A stretch of DNA of 64,000 nucleotides from Bryum argenteum (lineage: Eukaryota > Streptophyta > Bryopsida > Bryales > Bryaceae), in NCBI GenBank assembly GCA_037043015.1, contig CM073322.1, positions 20,099,601 to 20,163,600 on the forward strand, given 5' to 3'. Position 1 is the stretch's first letter. The number at the start of each line of letters is the position of its first letter. A program made the translations under genes and the position numbers. Below the pieces are notes generated by a model, which was given only the letters and a program-made list of their open reading frames with translations, did not search any database and was not told where the DNA came from. Of the stretch, positions 46,113 to 59,033 are shown one piece after another.

Positions 46113-46249
46113 CGACCTACCAACTTTAACTGGCAGTCGCTTCTACCACTTGAGTCACCCTCCAGTAGCAACTCGAGTCGAGCATCCAACGAACAAATTG
46201 CCCCGAGGCCTAGCTTCGATCGCTCAACCACCGGCACCTTGGTCCAGAA

Positions 46250-47575
46250 TCATTCAGATCCCTGTTCGATTCTTCAACTTCCGGGACCTTCTGCCTCCAA
46301 TATCTCATCTGGGAGCTATTCATCTGATGAATTCTCGACGTTCATCACCAAGCAATCTGACCATCCACCTAGATGTAAAGACGACTTTCCTAAATGGTGT
46401 AGTCACCGAGGACATTTATGTCTCTCCTCCACCAGGCTTCTCCAACTCCCCACCAACTCATGCCTGCAAGCTAAGAAAAGCCTTATACGGGCTGAAACAG
46501 GCCCCGCGCGCCTGGTACAATAAGGTGGACACCTACTTGCTCTCTCAAGGCCTGCACAAGTCCAAGGCAGACTACAATCTGTATTTTCATGAGGAGCATG
46601 GCAAGATCACCTTACTTATTCTGTACGTAGACGACCTTTACCTAACACGTAGCAACACCGACCGCATCACTTCTATCCGAGCTGACATACAAGAGGCATT
46701 CGAGATGTCAAATTTAGGATTGTTATCCTACAGTCTTGGACTAGAATTTTTGTTCAAGCAGGAGGGAATTCTAGTCACACAGCGCTGGCCAATATATCAA
46801 GGAGATTCTTCACAAATTTGGACTAAATGACTGCAAACCAGTCTCAACTCCAATGGTTGAGAAACTAAAGCTAACTCCAGATATGCACGCCTCCGCCACT
46901 GACATCACGCGTTACCAACGTATGGTGGGCAAACTCATTTTCTTATATCACACGCGCCCAGATATCTGTTATGCAGTCAGCGTTGTTAGGTTCATGTCAA
47001 ACCCGTAGGAGCCACATCTTCAGGCCGTTAAGCATCTTTTCAAGTACCTTAAGGGCACTGCTAACCTAGCCCTACTGTACCAAAGGGGGGAAACTAGTGA
47101 GCTTACCGGTTTTACGGATGCAGACTGGGCGGCTGATTCTTATGACAGGAAGTCCACTACTGGATTCATCTTTTTGCTGGGAAGCACACCTATAACATGG
47201 AATTCCCGCAAGCAACCAACAGTTGCTCTTAAATCTTCAACAAAATCGGAGTATATGGCTTTGTCTGAAGGCGCCAAGGAAGCTGTCTGGTTGAGAAGGC
47301 TTCTGGGAGAGATTCGAGTACAGGATCTGCACAAAGCAACAACAATTTATGGTGATAACCAAGGGAGTTTAACCTCTCCCATAACCCGGTATATCATGGG
47401 CGGACCAAACACATTGAGGTATGCCACCACTTCATTCGTGAACAGGTGCAATCCAATGAAATCAATCTGGAATATGTGCCTACCTTCGATCAGCTTGCGG
47501 ACATCCTAACGAAGCCTCTGGGAAGAACCAACTTTGAGAGGATACGAAAGCAACTAGGCTTAGTAGACACATGAC
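46250..47575 (+). pseudogene. Copia reverse transcriptase and RNase H remnant
   Basis: The RT starts abruptly before LDVKTTFLNG (about 46369), so the N-terminal palm segment is missing. KALYGLKQAPRAWY and the catalytic YVDD (46624-46635) are present. The frame shifts near 46790; RYQRMVGKLIFL and TRPDICYAV continue in a new frame with a stop at about 47007. RNase H shows TDADWA, STTGFIF and KSEYMALSEGAKEAVWL before the frame ends near 47573. Confidence 0.88.
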
Positions 47576-47650
47576 AAGCAGAAGTTTGATGAAAGAAGGA
47601 TCAAAATCTGTTTATTTCAGAAGAGCTATAGCTCGTAGTAATCAGGGCAG

Positions 47651-48404
47651 TCACTCCAACAAGGAGGACAATCCTGAAGCTAACATAGACAGGCACAGAT
47701 TTAGCCCTAGTTCTAGTATACCGAATCTTGTCTTCAATTCTCTCCATGTTCTCAAATGAGCAAGTTCTAAAACTACCATTCTAAAATGAGCCAATTCATA
47801 GAGCAACCGCTGATTTGGGGTCAACCAAACAGTACGTTGATGTAACACAAAATTATTGTAACCAGGGGCATCTAGCTGTAGAAAATTTAGAACTTTCCAT
47901 TCTAAAGTATCTCCAACGAAGTTTCTCCACGTGCGACAAGTTCAAGCTGCGAAGGCCTAGCAGCAGGTTCACATAAGGTGAACGACATAAAACCGGCCAA
48001 AGCTTACCCTTGACAATTTCATCAGGCAAGGCAAGAATTAGGGTTCTGCAGGAATAACTTCGTCCATCGATCAACTTCAAAGGAGCAGCTTCAATTGAGG
48101 GCGGAGTCGTTGAAGAATCAGCACTCGACCCAGTGCCTAGCTTCAAAGGAGCAGCATCAATTGACGACGGAGTTGCTCAGGAATCAGTACCCAATTCAAC
48201 TTCCAAAGTTCTATGTCGACCTTGAGGGCGATTCTCATCTGAAGCTGCCAAGAAACACCACTTCAAGAATTCCTTCGCGCATCCTGCCAATCTGTGCAGG
48301 AGACTGCAGAACGCCCACAAGCCAAGAATAAAAATCTACCAAACAGACAGATTATCGAGCGAAGCCAAGGCACGTCCTACCGACTGATCTTCAGGTGTTG
48401 CCAT
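47651..48404 (-). pseudogene. Antisense gene fragment inside Copia, possibly F-box type
   Basis: Between RNase H and the polypurine tract the minus strand reads like host protein: an ATG at 48404 (MATPEDQSVGRALASLDNL), then after non-coding DNA a Ser/Pro-rich segment with two tandem 'IEAAPLKL'-type repeats, then LILALPDEIVKGKLWPVLC and VNLLLGLRSLN, and further left YELAHFRMVVLELAHL. LPDEIV-x-LW followed by LLxLRxLN resembles the F-box start of the large moss/plant F-box families. There are stops and frame changes. This suggests a piece of cellular gene, perhaps with its intron, captured in reverse orientation. The identity is tentative. Confidence 0.35.
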
Positions 48405-48441
48405 AGCCAGCGAATTTCACTCAAACACTCGTGTATATGAG

Positions 48442-48456
48442 CGAGGGGGGGGGGGG
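48442..48456 (+). other. Polypurine tract
   Basis: CGAG followed by 12 G ends exactly at the 3' LTR and would prime plus-strand synthesis. Confidence 0.9.
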
Positions 48457-48756
48457 TGTTGGCAGTATGAAGACTGCCCTTGTGTCACTTTGAGTGACTC
48501 AGCATCTTTGTGCTGACATGGCAACGACCCGGCAGTTGAGCGGTTCTAGAGAAGCTGGTGGGTGAGGCTGGCGGCTGTATGAGCGGAAAGCTTAGCTTCT
48601 GATTGGTAGGGCTCCTTTAACAGTTCTTATCGTAATAGGCGATATAATTAGCCATCGAGGAAGTGGGCTTAGCTCTACACTCCTATATATATTGCGTTTA
48701 GAATTCCAGTAATGTGTTTGTTCTCATTTGTGTCAATCGAACCTCGTTGTTCTTCA
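48457..48756 (+). repeat. 3' LTR (300 bp)
   Basis: It matches the 5' LTR with nine substitutions and a 4-bp insertion (gtagGGCTcc at about 48606). Confidence 0.96.
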
Positions 48757-48761
48757 CTATA

Positions 48762-49427
48762 GTCTACTTTCTTGTTTTGTAATAATACAAGTCTTTCGTA
48801 AAGTACTTCGTAAAGTACATGGCCCAATATGTCAGTTGTAACATGAGAACTTTTGCTTTATATAGACCAAAGAATATATATACACAAAACATCAAATAAC
48901 ATAGTATGATACCTTCATAGATACCCATCTAAAAATTTCAAATGAGCACAGAAAAGCCGCGGCCTCGGCATCTTCACATAGAGCTATTTCTGCGACTCAC
49001 TCCGAATAGAAGCAAATAACAGAAGAGCCATGTCCATGAAAGCAAAGTATAGCAAGCATAAATACATTGGTACCAAGCATGGACGGTGTGCAACCCAACA
49101 AGGGAAAGAATCTCGCTTCACAAAATGTGCATTCACTACTTACAAACGGGGCCTCATGCATACGCCTGCAAAATGGATGTACTCCGATGCCTGCCACACT
49201 AGTCAACTCACCAACAAAATTGCACTACCTAGCTACCTAGCTACCTGTACACTGTCAGTTGCACTTGCAAATCGCAGCAACAACAGAAGAATCGCCATCT
49301 CTACCAGCACTAACTGTCTTGCAAAACTTGTCATCTCCATGGATGTGGCTTCCCGAGGCTCTTATGTACACATTCAAGGGCAGGCACAGGTTAAGCCGTC
49401 CTTCCATCTCTTTACAAATGGCGCTGC
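48762..49427 (-). other. 3' flank/UTR of HHO gene
   Basis: This region follows the HHO stop codon on the minus strand. Frames at 49030-49467 (+) are shadows or chance; nothing else recognised. Confidence 0.4.
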
Positions 49428-51583
49428 TTATACCGATGTCTGCGCCAGCTTCTTCGGCTCCGCTTGATTCAATTCCACTGTTCTGTTTTGCCTGCACAGA
49501 TTCCAGCTTGTGCTCTGCGATTTCGCTTCCTCTTCTCCGCTCTCGTAAGTGTCACTGCTGGAGCCTTGTGTTGCCCCTGATAACTGGCTTGTCACCTGCA
49601 AAGGTCCCTGCACGGTTAAGCAAGGTTAACTACGTTACATGTGAAGGTAGCAAGTTTCGAGGAATTATCGACATGCTCTGGACAGGAAGATTGTGGAGAT
49701 GGGTTTAGAAGTGCGCACCTGTGGGGAGTTATGGGACTGCGAGGTGCCGGGTTGCGGAGACTCGAAAATTGGTTGCCGATGAACGTGCACGACTTGCATA
49801 GGAGCTGCTGGCCCAGGAGGAGCAGCAGCTGCGGGGGTGCCGTTGTTGATGCACGCAGTGAAGTAATCGAGAGGCACAGAAGCGGAGTGGCGAAACTGTG
49901 AAGGATCCGAAACGCCGGAATGCGAGCCGGATTGAGATACTGCAGGCGGCATCCAAATGCCTCCCACCACTACCACCTGCTGCTGTCCTGCTTCATGTGG
50001 GGATGATGATGAACTGGGCCTCCGGGTGTGAAGCCGGTATTTCTGAAGGTGGCTCTTGACTTCATCATTCGTCAGCCCATCGACCTTCATAAGCTCCCGC
50101 AGTTGCTTCGGTGTCGCGACTGCAAAATCAGCAAAGGGATGTCAATTCATCAGTCAAGCTGCCGTGATTTTGACATGTGCTTGTCGATTGTTCAGGTGGC
50201 GTACATGTAAAAGCTCCATCTAGAACCTACTTTCTGAGGCATTTAACTGTCACAGAGCTCTGAAGAAAGCGCATACTACACATGCAGTTTACTCAAAACC
50301 CTACATGTTTGACCTCACATGTATCGTGCAAATTAGAAGGCAAGGGCCGGAAGAGATGACTGTGACAAGGACTGAGCAAGAGAAAGAGCACATACTGTGA
50401 GAGCCGCCCAGTTGCTGCAAGGCACTGACGAAGCGGCGATGGAGCTCGGGAGACCAACAGCGGCGAGCTTTACGAGCGGATGACATATTTCCGCTGCTAT
50501 TACCGGAGCCATTAGGATTGCCCGCGCCGCCCGACGTGGTGGCGAGGACACTGTGCGGCGGTGGTGGTGCTACTTCTGCCGCAGTGCTGACCACTTCCAC
50601 CTCCGACGCCGCTCGCAGCATGGTGGCAGGGCGCTCTCCCTGCACGCCCAGATTCAGGTCTGCGCAGAATCCACCACTCCGGGGACGTGGCCGCGACACC
50701 ACGGGCACTGCATTCAGCTGAAACGGCGAGAACGCCCCACCTCCTGCCAGCCGCTGCTCTTGCGTGCTCGTTACCGAGCTGTGCTCCTGCTCCGGATCCC
50801 TCGTCCTCTGCAAGCCCCACATCCTTCATAAGAATCTCGCTCGTGCTCATACTCTCAACCCCAAGTTTGTCTGTAGCACTACATTCCCACACTGCTTGCG
50901 GCCCAATACGGCTATCTCATCAATGTATCAGGACGGTCTTATGTTTCTGTGGTGCTGCTTTTGTGGCCTCCCTCCTTTCAAATCTACTCCTATCCTTGCA
51001 TGGAACTGGAATGCTACTGTTTGTGACCCAGGCTAGTTCTGCTGTCAGTACCTCGCTGGAATGCCGCGAGTTGGTTTGATTCCACAGGCGCGCTTTGACC
51101 ATCCATGCCGGCTGCTCGCTGTTCTTCGTCGCGCAGTTATCCTCAGCTCCCTCAATGTCACTGTCTCGCTCCCGTCTCTTCAAAGGCAAGAACTCCTCTA
51201 GCGTGGGACGCCGGCCAAGCTCGACGCTCACAGCGTCGTTTTCCTTCTCCAGCGGAACAAGCGTGAGCTTCTCCTCGGCCCTCTTAATAGCTGCGTACAC
51301 ACAATTCCATAGAGTGAATCTCCAGGTGCACTAGGAGTACAGGTTCACTCGTTTCACTGTTTGGCTTGGCGTGGCCTAGCTTACCCTCGTCCAACAACTC
51401 GATGCACAAAGGAAGCTCCCGTTTGAAGCCTTCGACTTTGCGGCGCTCCTCTCTGAGCGTGCACAAATGCTCCTGTGCTGATTCTCGCAGGTGGTCCCCT
51501 GGATTTGATTGACGATACCCATTCTTGCTGCTCGGAGATTCGCTGCTGCAACGTCCTAGAGTGAGATCCACAGGAGAACCCAT
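49428..51583 (-). CDS. HHO/NIGT1-type GARP (MYB-SHLQKYR) transcriptional repressor
   Basis: Five exons: 51385-51583, 51052-51290, 50396-50807, 49719-50119 and 49428-49607, giving 476 aa with closing phases. N-terminal helix [20 protein letters not shown] then AIKRAEEKL is the HHO hydrophobic domain; [13 protein letters not shown] and [11 protein letters not shown] follow. An EAR-like repression motif DLNLG lies near the middle (a weaker DLTLG near residue 6). The GARP DNA-binding domain runs from [24 protein letters not shown] to [26 protein letters not shown], split by an intron at the usual place. In seed plants NIGT1/HRS1/HHO proteins are nitrate-induced and repress nitrate and phosphate-starvation genes. 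A further Met at 51616 adds 11 unconserved residues, so 51583 is preferred. The third-exon acceptor (after ggcttgcag) is the one that restores frame. Confidence 0.9.
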
Positions 51584-53800
51584 GGCTGTCGTTTTCTCAT
51601 GTACTTCTGTAGTCAAGCTGCATCAGTAGCACAATCCGTCAGTTCCGAATCTCCACTCGTGCTACAAATACTCCCGATGCAATGCCCCCCAGAGGACTCT
51701 AGCCTACCACAACAAGGCTCGTCACATGCTCAATATGGAAACCCGCTACAGCTTCAACTTCGATCCCTGAACTTCATAGCTATGAACGCATACTCTACTA
51801 AACACCAACGCTACTCTCTTACTATTCGGTACCCCAACCGCGCATGCTCTATTCAATCTTTCGGGCTTCAAACTATCAAATCGATCACCTGTGCAACTCC
51901 ATGACGCTCCCCACGCTAATTGAAACTGTCGTCCAAACTCTAAACTAAGAGAACCACCATAACTGATCTGATTGATACCTGAACACCTGCTCCAAAAGCT
52001 CAATTACTTCTAGTGGTTCCAAATCGATCCTTCTGAATCAAGCTCGCTCCGTCCTAATCAGGCGACACCGTTCTAAGCACGGGGAGCTCAAACTCGTCGA
52101 TCTGAACTGCGGTGTAGAGCACCATGTCGCACGATCTGAGCACTCGATCAATGCCGGCTAGTTCAGAGCTCTAGGGCATCGAAATGGGGGTTGTGCATGC
52201 AGTACCAGGTGCGTCTGTTCGCGGTACAAGCGAGTGCGATTAGCAGTTCGCAACTGGGGCTGGGAGAATATTGGAAAGAAGAAAAGAGAGCGGCAGTGAG
52301 GCGGAGGCATGTGGCAGGGAAGTCGACTACAGTAGTACCGCATCTGGTGGCATATCCTTCGATACCGAATCGAAGTGATGGATATTTTAATGCTGCTGTC
52401 AGTCCATGCCCGGCGAATATTCCGGAATATCCCGGTCGCTACTCCTTCTGTGGCCATGTTGGCCTCCCATTTCCTTTTTCTTCCCTTCTCGCAGTTTTGG
52501 CTCCCGAACTTTCCAACTGCCTGTCCCAGTTCATGATTTTCCAGTCAACTGGGTCTCAATGATCGTATGGCTATGCCCTGCCCAGTCATGGCGTTACCTT
52601 ACACGGAAGCTTGTATGCTTGCCCAGCTCACATTCGACACGTTTTATTATCGCTGTGAATGAATGCATTCACTTTCCCGGCTTCCAACATTTCTTGGACT
52701 TACTTGGGTATATCATCATTTCATTCAACCTCTTTGAGTGCAAATCATTCCATTGTGGTTCTATGAAGATTTTCTCAAGAGAGCAATCTTTAATTTTGAG
52801 ATTATTTTTTTGAAATACTTTCTTTCCAATTATATTGCAACAATCAATAGAGAAATACAATCGTGAGTTTTTGTGTCTTTGTAGATGGTCCTCTTCCAAC
52901 TAGAGTATGCATTTTGAGATGAAATTAAGAAACTGGAAAACATTCAATTTTTCTCTAAGGGCATTTTATGGTCAAAGTAGATCACATCAACTATCACCCA
53001 CCCTTTAGAATGTAATTTCATGGTTTCAAATCCATACAGTGAAGTACAAATTGATGGCATGCATTTTAGTGAAGGCAACTTTTGTTTTTTGAGATTTCAA
53101 TCATGAGGCATGTCTTACCATTGCAAGTCAATTATGTGAAATCCAATTTGGTTGTATCTAGATATTTTTCCATAAACATGATCTCAAGATGGTAATATGG
53201 TAAGCTTCTTTTTATACAAGAATCGCCTATGCCTAAATTTCTAATTCCATATTCTAGAAGGCTTGTAATACAAAAACATATCAATAAGCATTGACCATCT
53301 ACAAAGGACTAAATTTGATCACATCTATTTAATATTATTTAGTCTGAAAAGCATTGATACGCATGTAGGCCTGTGACAATCATGAGCCATGGCTGTACAC
53401 GCATGTAAGCATCACATGCCATTTTCATTGTCAAAGACCATACTTTGTATTTGAAGCACGAGTTTTAAAGCACGGGATGATTTTTTGGAAAAGTATGAGA
53501 AAAACTTCACTATGTGCTAAAGTAGTACCTTCATATGATTTAAATTTATTAACTGAGAGCATGACCAAAGTCAAATCGACCACAATGTGGTTGATTTCAA
53601 CTTTAGGGTTTAATTACAGTTATATGCTTGAAAAGTTTGTTGAAACACTTCATGTTGTTGTATGAGCCTCTTCCGTTCAACAAGGAACTGCTAACAATAT
53701 TGAGCTATTCTAATAGGTAATCCAATAACCTTTATATGTGTGCCATTCATGTTGTATATATCTCTACACATGTTAAATATTGAGGCTCTGGAAGTGGAAT
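51584..53800. other. HHO promoter region, then AT-rich intergenic DNA
   Basis: The first 600-900 bp are GC-richer and should contain leader and promoter of the HHO gene; overlapping frames at 52158-52813 have no motif. Beyond 52,800 the DNA is AT-rich with nothing recognisable. Confidence 0.4.
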
Positions 53801-55370
53801 CTTATTCCCTTGTAACATTGAAATCATGGTATTTAGTGAGACGGAGGGAGTACTACTTATAGAATCAAAGGAGAATTCAAATTCAAAAACTTTATTGTGT
53901 ACGTAGAGGTTATGTTCCTTTTATTATTGAGCAATAATTAGAGGGAAAATGAGTAAAAACTATTGATACTTCCTTTTCTCAAGGGTATATACTCTTTACA
54001 ACATGTTCTTAATTTAAGTATTAGTTGCATGAGGAACAAGCAACAAACTCTTGCTTATAGTAAAAGTGGGATTGCCGTAATTAATGCTTTACTACATGAT
54101 AGTAGTAACTCTTGTGTTATTACCAATGGTGAGTGGTCATTTTGTAAGGTATAGGAAAGGAACTCATGCTTTGGCTAGCACGCGACAGGGCTCCAAGGCT
54201 CCACTTTGCATATCAAAAATAGCAAGTTGCTTGTATAGATTTCTACTTAAACCAAGAGACTCTACCTTGGCGATGACTTTAAGGCTTCCCCTACCCTGAT
54301 TACCTACCACATGTGTCACTCAAAGTGCCCTTAAAATTATTTTTGTGAATGTCCTCCAACTAACAATTTTAGTTTTATTTTATCTTATTTTATCTTTTCA
54401 TAAGGGGTAAGTAGGCACGCTATTGGAGAATCAAGGTAGGGTGTCACTTCACTTATCGACGAATGACTGATGCATTTTCTAGTCGGACAACAGGGAGGGT
54501 AATACTAGAAGAGATGTGGATATGCCTCGTGTATATCGGCCTAGAATTAGAGGTGAAATGGGCACTGTAGTTATGTTAACCTTCTTAGGCACTCTACAAA
54601 TTTATGTTAACCTTAACCTTAGCCTATGCACCTATGCCCAAAATGTTTTCCTTTGCCGTTCTTTTTCTTTTCTTGGGGTTTACCCTTACAGACTTACACG
54701 ACTATTACGAAATTGACTAATTGAGGCGTCCACAAGTTCCGATAACCTACCGATACCACCCATCTCTCTCAACTGGAATCAACGTCCGGTCACATGAATC
54801 TTCAGGAAGTCAAAAAAGTGCAGAGAGAGAGACATGCGCAACAGGAAAAGGGAGACAGTGCAGCCGTAAAATTCTCATGTGGTGGAGTTGCCAATAAAGA
54901 ACCAGGTAATAAAGACGTGACTTTCCTTCCGTAGCAGCGCTGCAGCAGCAGCATATCCTTGTGGATCTCATCACAGATCCCTGCTGCTGCTTCATGTACC
55001 TTCCACCACTTATTGCGATCACCGAATGATTGTTCTTCTAGCTCAGTCCGAACATTCGAAGCTACAGTAACAACACTTCTCCTGACTCCAAGCTAGCTAG
55101 GAAGACTCCCCCTCTCTTTCTGCAGAAAGCGGACAGAAATTCTGTACCCTCCATCATCGTTCATATCCCCTTGTGTCTATTGGCTGATGGTCATGGTGCA
55201 CAAAATCAGGAACAAATTTGGTGCCCTGAGTGGTTTTCACTGCAGTACATATTATGTTTAGGTTGCATTTGGCATTTTGAGACTAAACCAATGTGGTGAA
55301 GTTATGATCCTGGTTTTCATTTGTTATTGTGACTTGCACATATCATGATAATGAGATTGAATAGGAAGGG
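53801..55370. other. Intergenic DNA with solitary Stowaway-like end
   Basis: At about 53838 'gagacggagggagtac' matches the reverse complement of a Stowaway terminal repeat (TACTCCCTCCGTC). I could not find the other end, so this is a remnant at most. No gene recognised. Confidence 0.3.
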
Positions 55371-55553
55371 TTGTTTGGTGATGAAGCATATGAAGGGTTG
55401 TTTGGTGAAGGGTGTGAAGGAAGTTAGGGTTGTTTGGTGAAGGGCGTGAAGGAAATTAGGGTTGTTTGGTGAAGGGCTTGAAGAAAGTTAGGGTTGTTTG
55501 GTGAAGGGCATGAAGGAAGGGTTGTTTGGTGAAGGGCGTGAAGGGTTAAGGCA
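55371..55553. repeat. Minisatellite, period 27-32 bp, six starts
   Basis: The word ttgtttggtgaagggcgtgaa, with variants, starts at 55371, 55398, 55430, 55462, 55494 and 55522, linked by 'ggaagttaggg'. The + strand is purine/T-rich with almost no C. Confidence 0.9.
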
Positions 55554-56788
55554 AAGGATAAGGAAGGGGGAAGATTGGGGTCCACAGACTACACCTCCAT
55601 TTTAAACTTTTATGTAATACCATGATTGTTATTATCATTATAATGATAGGCTCCAAAGTCCAGTCGATTGGTCACCTAGGAATGTTGTGATTTTAAAACT
55701 ATCTTGATTTTGGGTGAAATATCACGATTTTGATTATCACAATAAGAGTGGACTAACAAACAAGTGGTCATCCCGTGAATATTGTGTTTTCACAAATATC
55801 CTGAATTTGGGTGAATTACCATGAATATCCTGAAATTGGGTGAATTATCATGATGTTCATGTGGCTGACAAATGCACCCATAGTGTAGACACACTATATG
55901 AGTAGGCATTGTTAGAACTTTTTACTCAAGATTGATGATTTTATAGTAAGGCAACTACCAAGTACTTAAAGGGGGCCAAAGTTGTGAACACAGTTAGTAA
56001 TTCTTTGATCAAAAGTAAAAATCTACAGAATTAGTGCAGACAACTCTAACTAGTGCGAACAACTCTAAAATATAAGTTTCAGTGTAGCCTAACCCAAGCC
56101 CTCATACACTCATGAATCGAAGTAGCAAATTACATAGCGAGGTGTTTGGTATTGATTGTCTCCTATTTATGAGTCTCTGCCTGCAACGTCGGAACCACCA
56201 TCATGGGGGAGCACATTCTGGAGAGAGCCAGGCATCATCCTTGGGAGTAGTGCTGATGCTCCCAACATATTCCAAAGCCTCAAACACTCATAATACCAAT
56301 CTAGCTCGCCAGCATTGTACCAACTGGATATACTAAGAATCTCCAAGATCCCACAGACTTGAAAAATAAATTCGTGCATGGCTGGATCAACACAAGTTCC
56401 TCAAGGCGGGATCTGGTTTCGGAGCTTCGTTGATCCGACTTCTATTTTGCTACCATCCAATCGTTTCGTTTTATTCTTTTTCCAACTTGCTCGATCTATA
56501 TATCTGTTCCTGCTAGCTACTGATCTATAATTCGATAAGTGTACTGGTATTTCGACACTAGTACTAACAGATCTAGCTAGCCAGCTCTACTTGCTCCGGC
56601 GGACTACTGTCGTGTGTTTTTCTAGCTAGAACAGTCCGTATCTGTATCATGTATCGATCGATTTTCTGACACGTTTCAGGTCGGATTCTTGCGATTGACG
56701 CAGTCCGTTCGATAATACTGATATTTTATAACTTGAGCGGTGCTTTTATCTTGTTACTATTGCAACTCGTTTCTTAGATTTTATTGCA
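55554..56788. other. Intergenic DNA
   Basis: Short repeated words such as 'atcacgattttgattatcac' and 'cctgaatttgggtgaatta' occur at 55720-55860. The region 56460-56680 has many CTAGCTAG and GATCGATC words. No gene recognised. Confidence 0.35.
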
Positions 56789-59033
56789 CATATCGTGATA
56801 TCAACCTTTTCAAATCATCACTTTAAATAGTTTTGAAGTTGACAAGAGATCATCACTTCTTTCAAGTGAGTATTACTACGTATATGAATAGTGTTCATTT
56901 TGAATAGTTGTAAAGCTGCATGTTTCAAATCTACTGAAAAGGGTGATATCTTGATATGTACAGTAGAATTAAAAGAATGAGTTGCAATTTAACAATATAC
57001 AAGCATCACTAAGGTTCTAAGAGACGGAGATTCTTATGGAGTAGTAGGTCATTCCGCTGTAGATACGGTTTCTCTTCTTCAAGTTAAGTTGAAGATAAGA
57101 TTTTCAGTGCGGACGATCTTTCACTTCCTTTAAGTGTACGAAGCATATGATAAAAACCTCAAGTTAAGATTTCTGTGTTTCCGGCATCGATCAGGCTTTA
57201 GTTGCTACAATTCTGCCATTTTAAAACAATCACTTTCATACTGACATATGTGTGTTTGTAACACCAAGTGCGTTCTCTGTCTGACTGACTGGATCTTAAT
57301 TACGTGGTCAGTACTTCAACTGCATGGTCCCAATATACATTTTATAATCTGAATCTTACGTGGTAAGTATTTATCCTAGTTGTTACAAACTCCTAGAAGC
57401 TTTAGCGGCACGTCTTTGAATCTTTGATGCCATATGTTTGTATACTGCAACTTATTTTCTGAGTTCACTATACATATCATGACACTAGCCTTTCTAGTGC
57501 TTAGAGTAGATTCACGATGTAGTTCATTTTTTGAGTAAGAAGTTTATTAAGCTACACTTGCAGATCGTTAATCGAGAGTTGGTAAGTTTCAGATGTGCCT
57601 AACTTACTTAGTTTGTTGATCTTAATTAGATATCGGTAAGTGGTCTCAAATAACTGTATATCAAACTTAACAAACTCAGTATATCAGATTGCAGTATTGC
57701 TACTAGTTTCATGTTTGTCGTTAATGAATTACCTTTGTTGTAGAATCACATAACATGATCTAAGGTTAATGCATATCATGACATCAACTTTTCAAGTCTA
57801 AATGATGCTCTAGAAGGTGGATTCATTCTTTCTAACTTGATCATGAATTTTACAAGTGAGTTCGTTTATGATACATATCATGATATCAACCTTTCAAGTC
57901 CAAGTACGAATCAATCGAATGAGATGATTTGCAAGGTCTGTGTATTCACTCTTTCTAAGTGATCGTCAATTCTATGAGAGAGTTATAAGTTTGAGATATA
58001 GACGTCCATTCTTGAAGTTAAATCTATCATGATATATATACGAAAGGAAGAAAAACTTGAAATTGCACTAGATAGAAACATAATGGTATCTGCCGTTACT
58101 TAAAGACTCAACAAGAACCTGGAGCGATGCATTCAAAATATGAATCGTCAATCGATACAAAAAGTGCAGATACACGGAAGGCGCGCGATCATATGGATGA
58201 ATAGAGATTCAAGCTGAGAGCGCGGCAATAATGGCAGTTGCTCCCCAGCTGACAACTGCATGCATGCATCGACCGACGAGGAAAGAGTCCTGAATCGATC
58301 AAGCTTACTGTTCAATCATAATAAAATTTGATTGAATCTGAACGCGTCCAACTGTGTTTTGCACGCGTAGTCACGTTCGCCGCGTGCAGCCTGCTGGTGG
58401 CCTCTTTCGATCTCAGGATATGCGATGAGACCCCGGCCCGACTTTGGGGTTCTGGTACAGTACTAGCTGCTACTAGCTACTCGGTTCCGGCCCTGCACGT
58501 CTGAGCTTTCATTGTGTTCATTATCATAGTGTACGATCACGCTTGGAAGTCGGAACTTTATGCTTGGCGGATCTGAATCGCCCCCACCCACCCCCCCCCC
58601 TCCCGTCGCTTGTTGTGTAGGAAATGAGTAGGATCCTTCTTGTTGCAAATCCCCACTGTTCGATTTCATTATCTTGTTACAATGCCAATTTACTTGTCAC
58701 AACAAAGAACAGCTCTAAGTCCTGGACTTCAATTGATATTATCTATTGAACCAATCAATGTTTCAGTTAATTGGATTCACGGCTCAGATTTGGATGGAGG
58801 TGTTCGTCCATTATATGTATGCATGCACCTTGAGCTTCGAAACTCAGCAGTGTGAAACATGTTTGGTTGTAGTCATGAACTGAGGAAACTAGAAGAATGT
58901 CGAGTACATATCAGGATATCATCCTTTCAAGTAGTTGCATACACGTTGAGTTTCAATATTTAGCAGTACCACACATGGTTTGTTGTATCCATCGAAGATA
59001 TTGCGAGCATATCATGATATTAACCTTTCAAAT
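56789..59033. repeat. Diffuse long-period repeat marked by a 26-bp near-palindromic box
   Basis: The box catatcatgatatcaacctt followed by tcaagt recurs with variation at 56789, 57473, 57772, 57874, 58907 and 59008, always on the + strand, with an abbreviated match at 55339. Its core atatcatgatat is palindromic. Flanks of the first two boxes are also similar ('gcaactcgtttct' / 'gcaacttattttct' and 'ttcactatacatatc'-type runs), so these are probably diverged copies of a unit of several hundred bp. No coding sequence was recognised; a C-rich run lies at 58579-58604. Confidence 0.5.

Larger units (their letters stand above)
39974..48756 (+). mobile_element. Ty1/Copia LTR retrotransposon, degenerate, with nested CACTA element
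   Basis: LTRs at 39974-40269 and 48457-48756 start TG and end CA, and CTATA flanks both sides (39969-39973 and 48757-48761). Order of domains is gag, GAG-pre-integrase, integrase, reverse transcriptase, RNase H, which defines Copia. The LTRs differ by nine substitutions and one 4-bp indel by my alignment (about 3%), so the insertion is not very recent. Without the CACTA insert the element would be about 5.1 kb. The internal part carries frameshifts, stops and deletions and cannot encode an intact polyprotein. Confidence 0.96.

Noticed and set aside
50512..50892. Alternative frame in the HHO third exon ([18 protein letters not shown])
   Set aside because: It cannot be joined to the GARP domain without a frame change; the frame after acceptor ggcttgcag joins cleanly at both sides.
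52158..52813. Overlapping frames of 99-135 codons upstream of HHO
   Set aside because: No motif or splice support; they lie in the probable promoter/leader of HHO.
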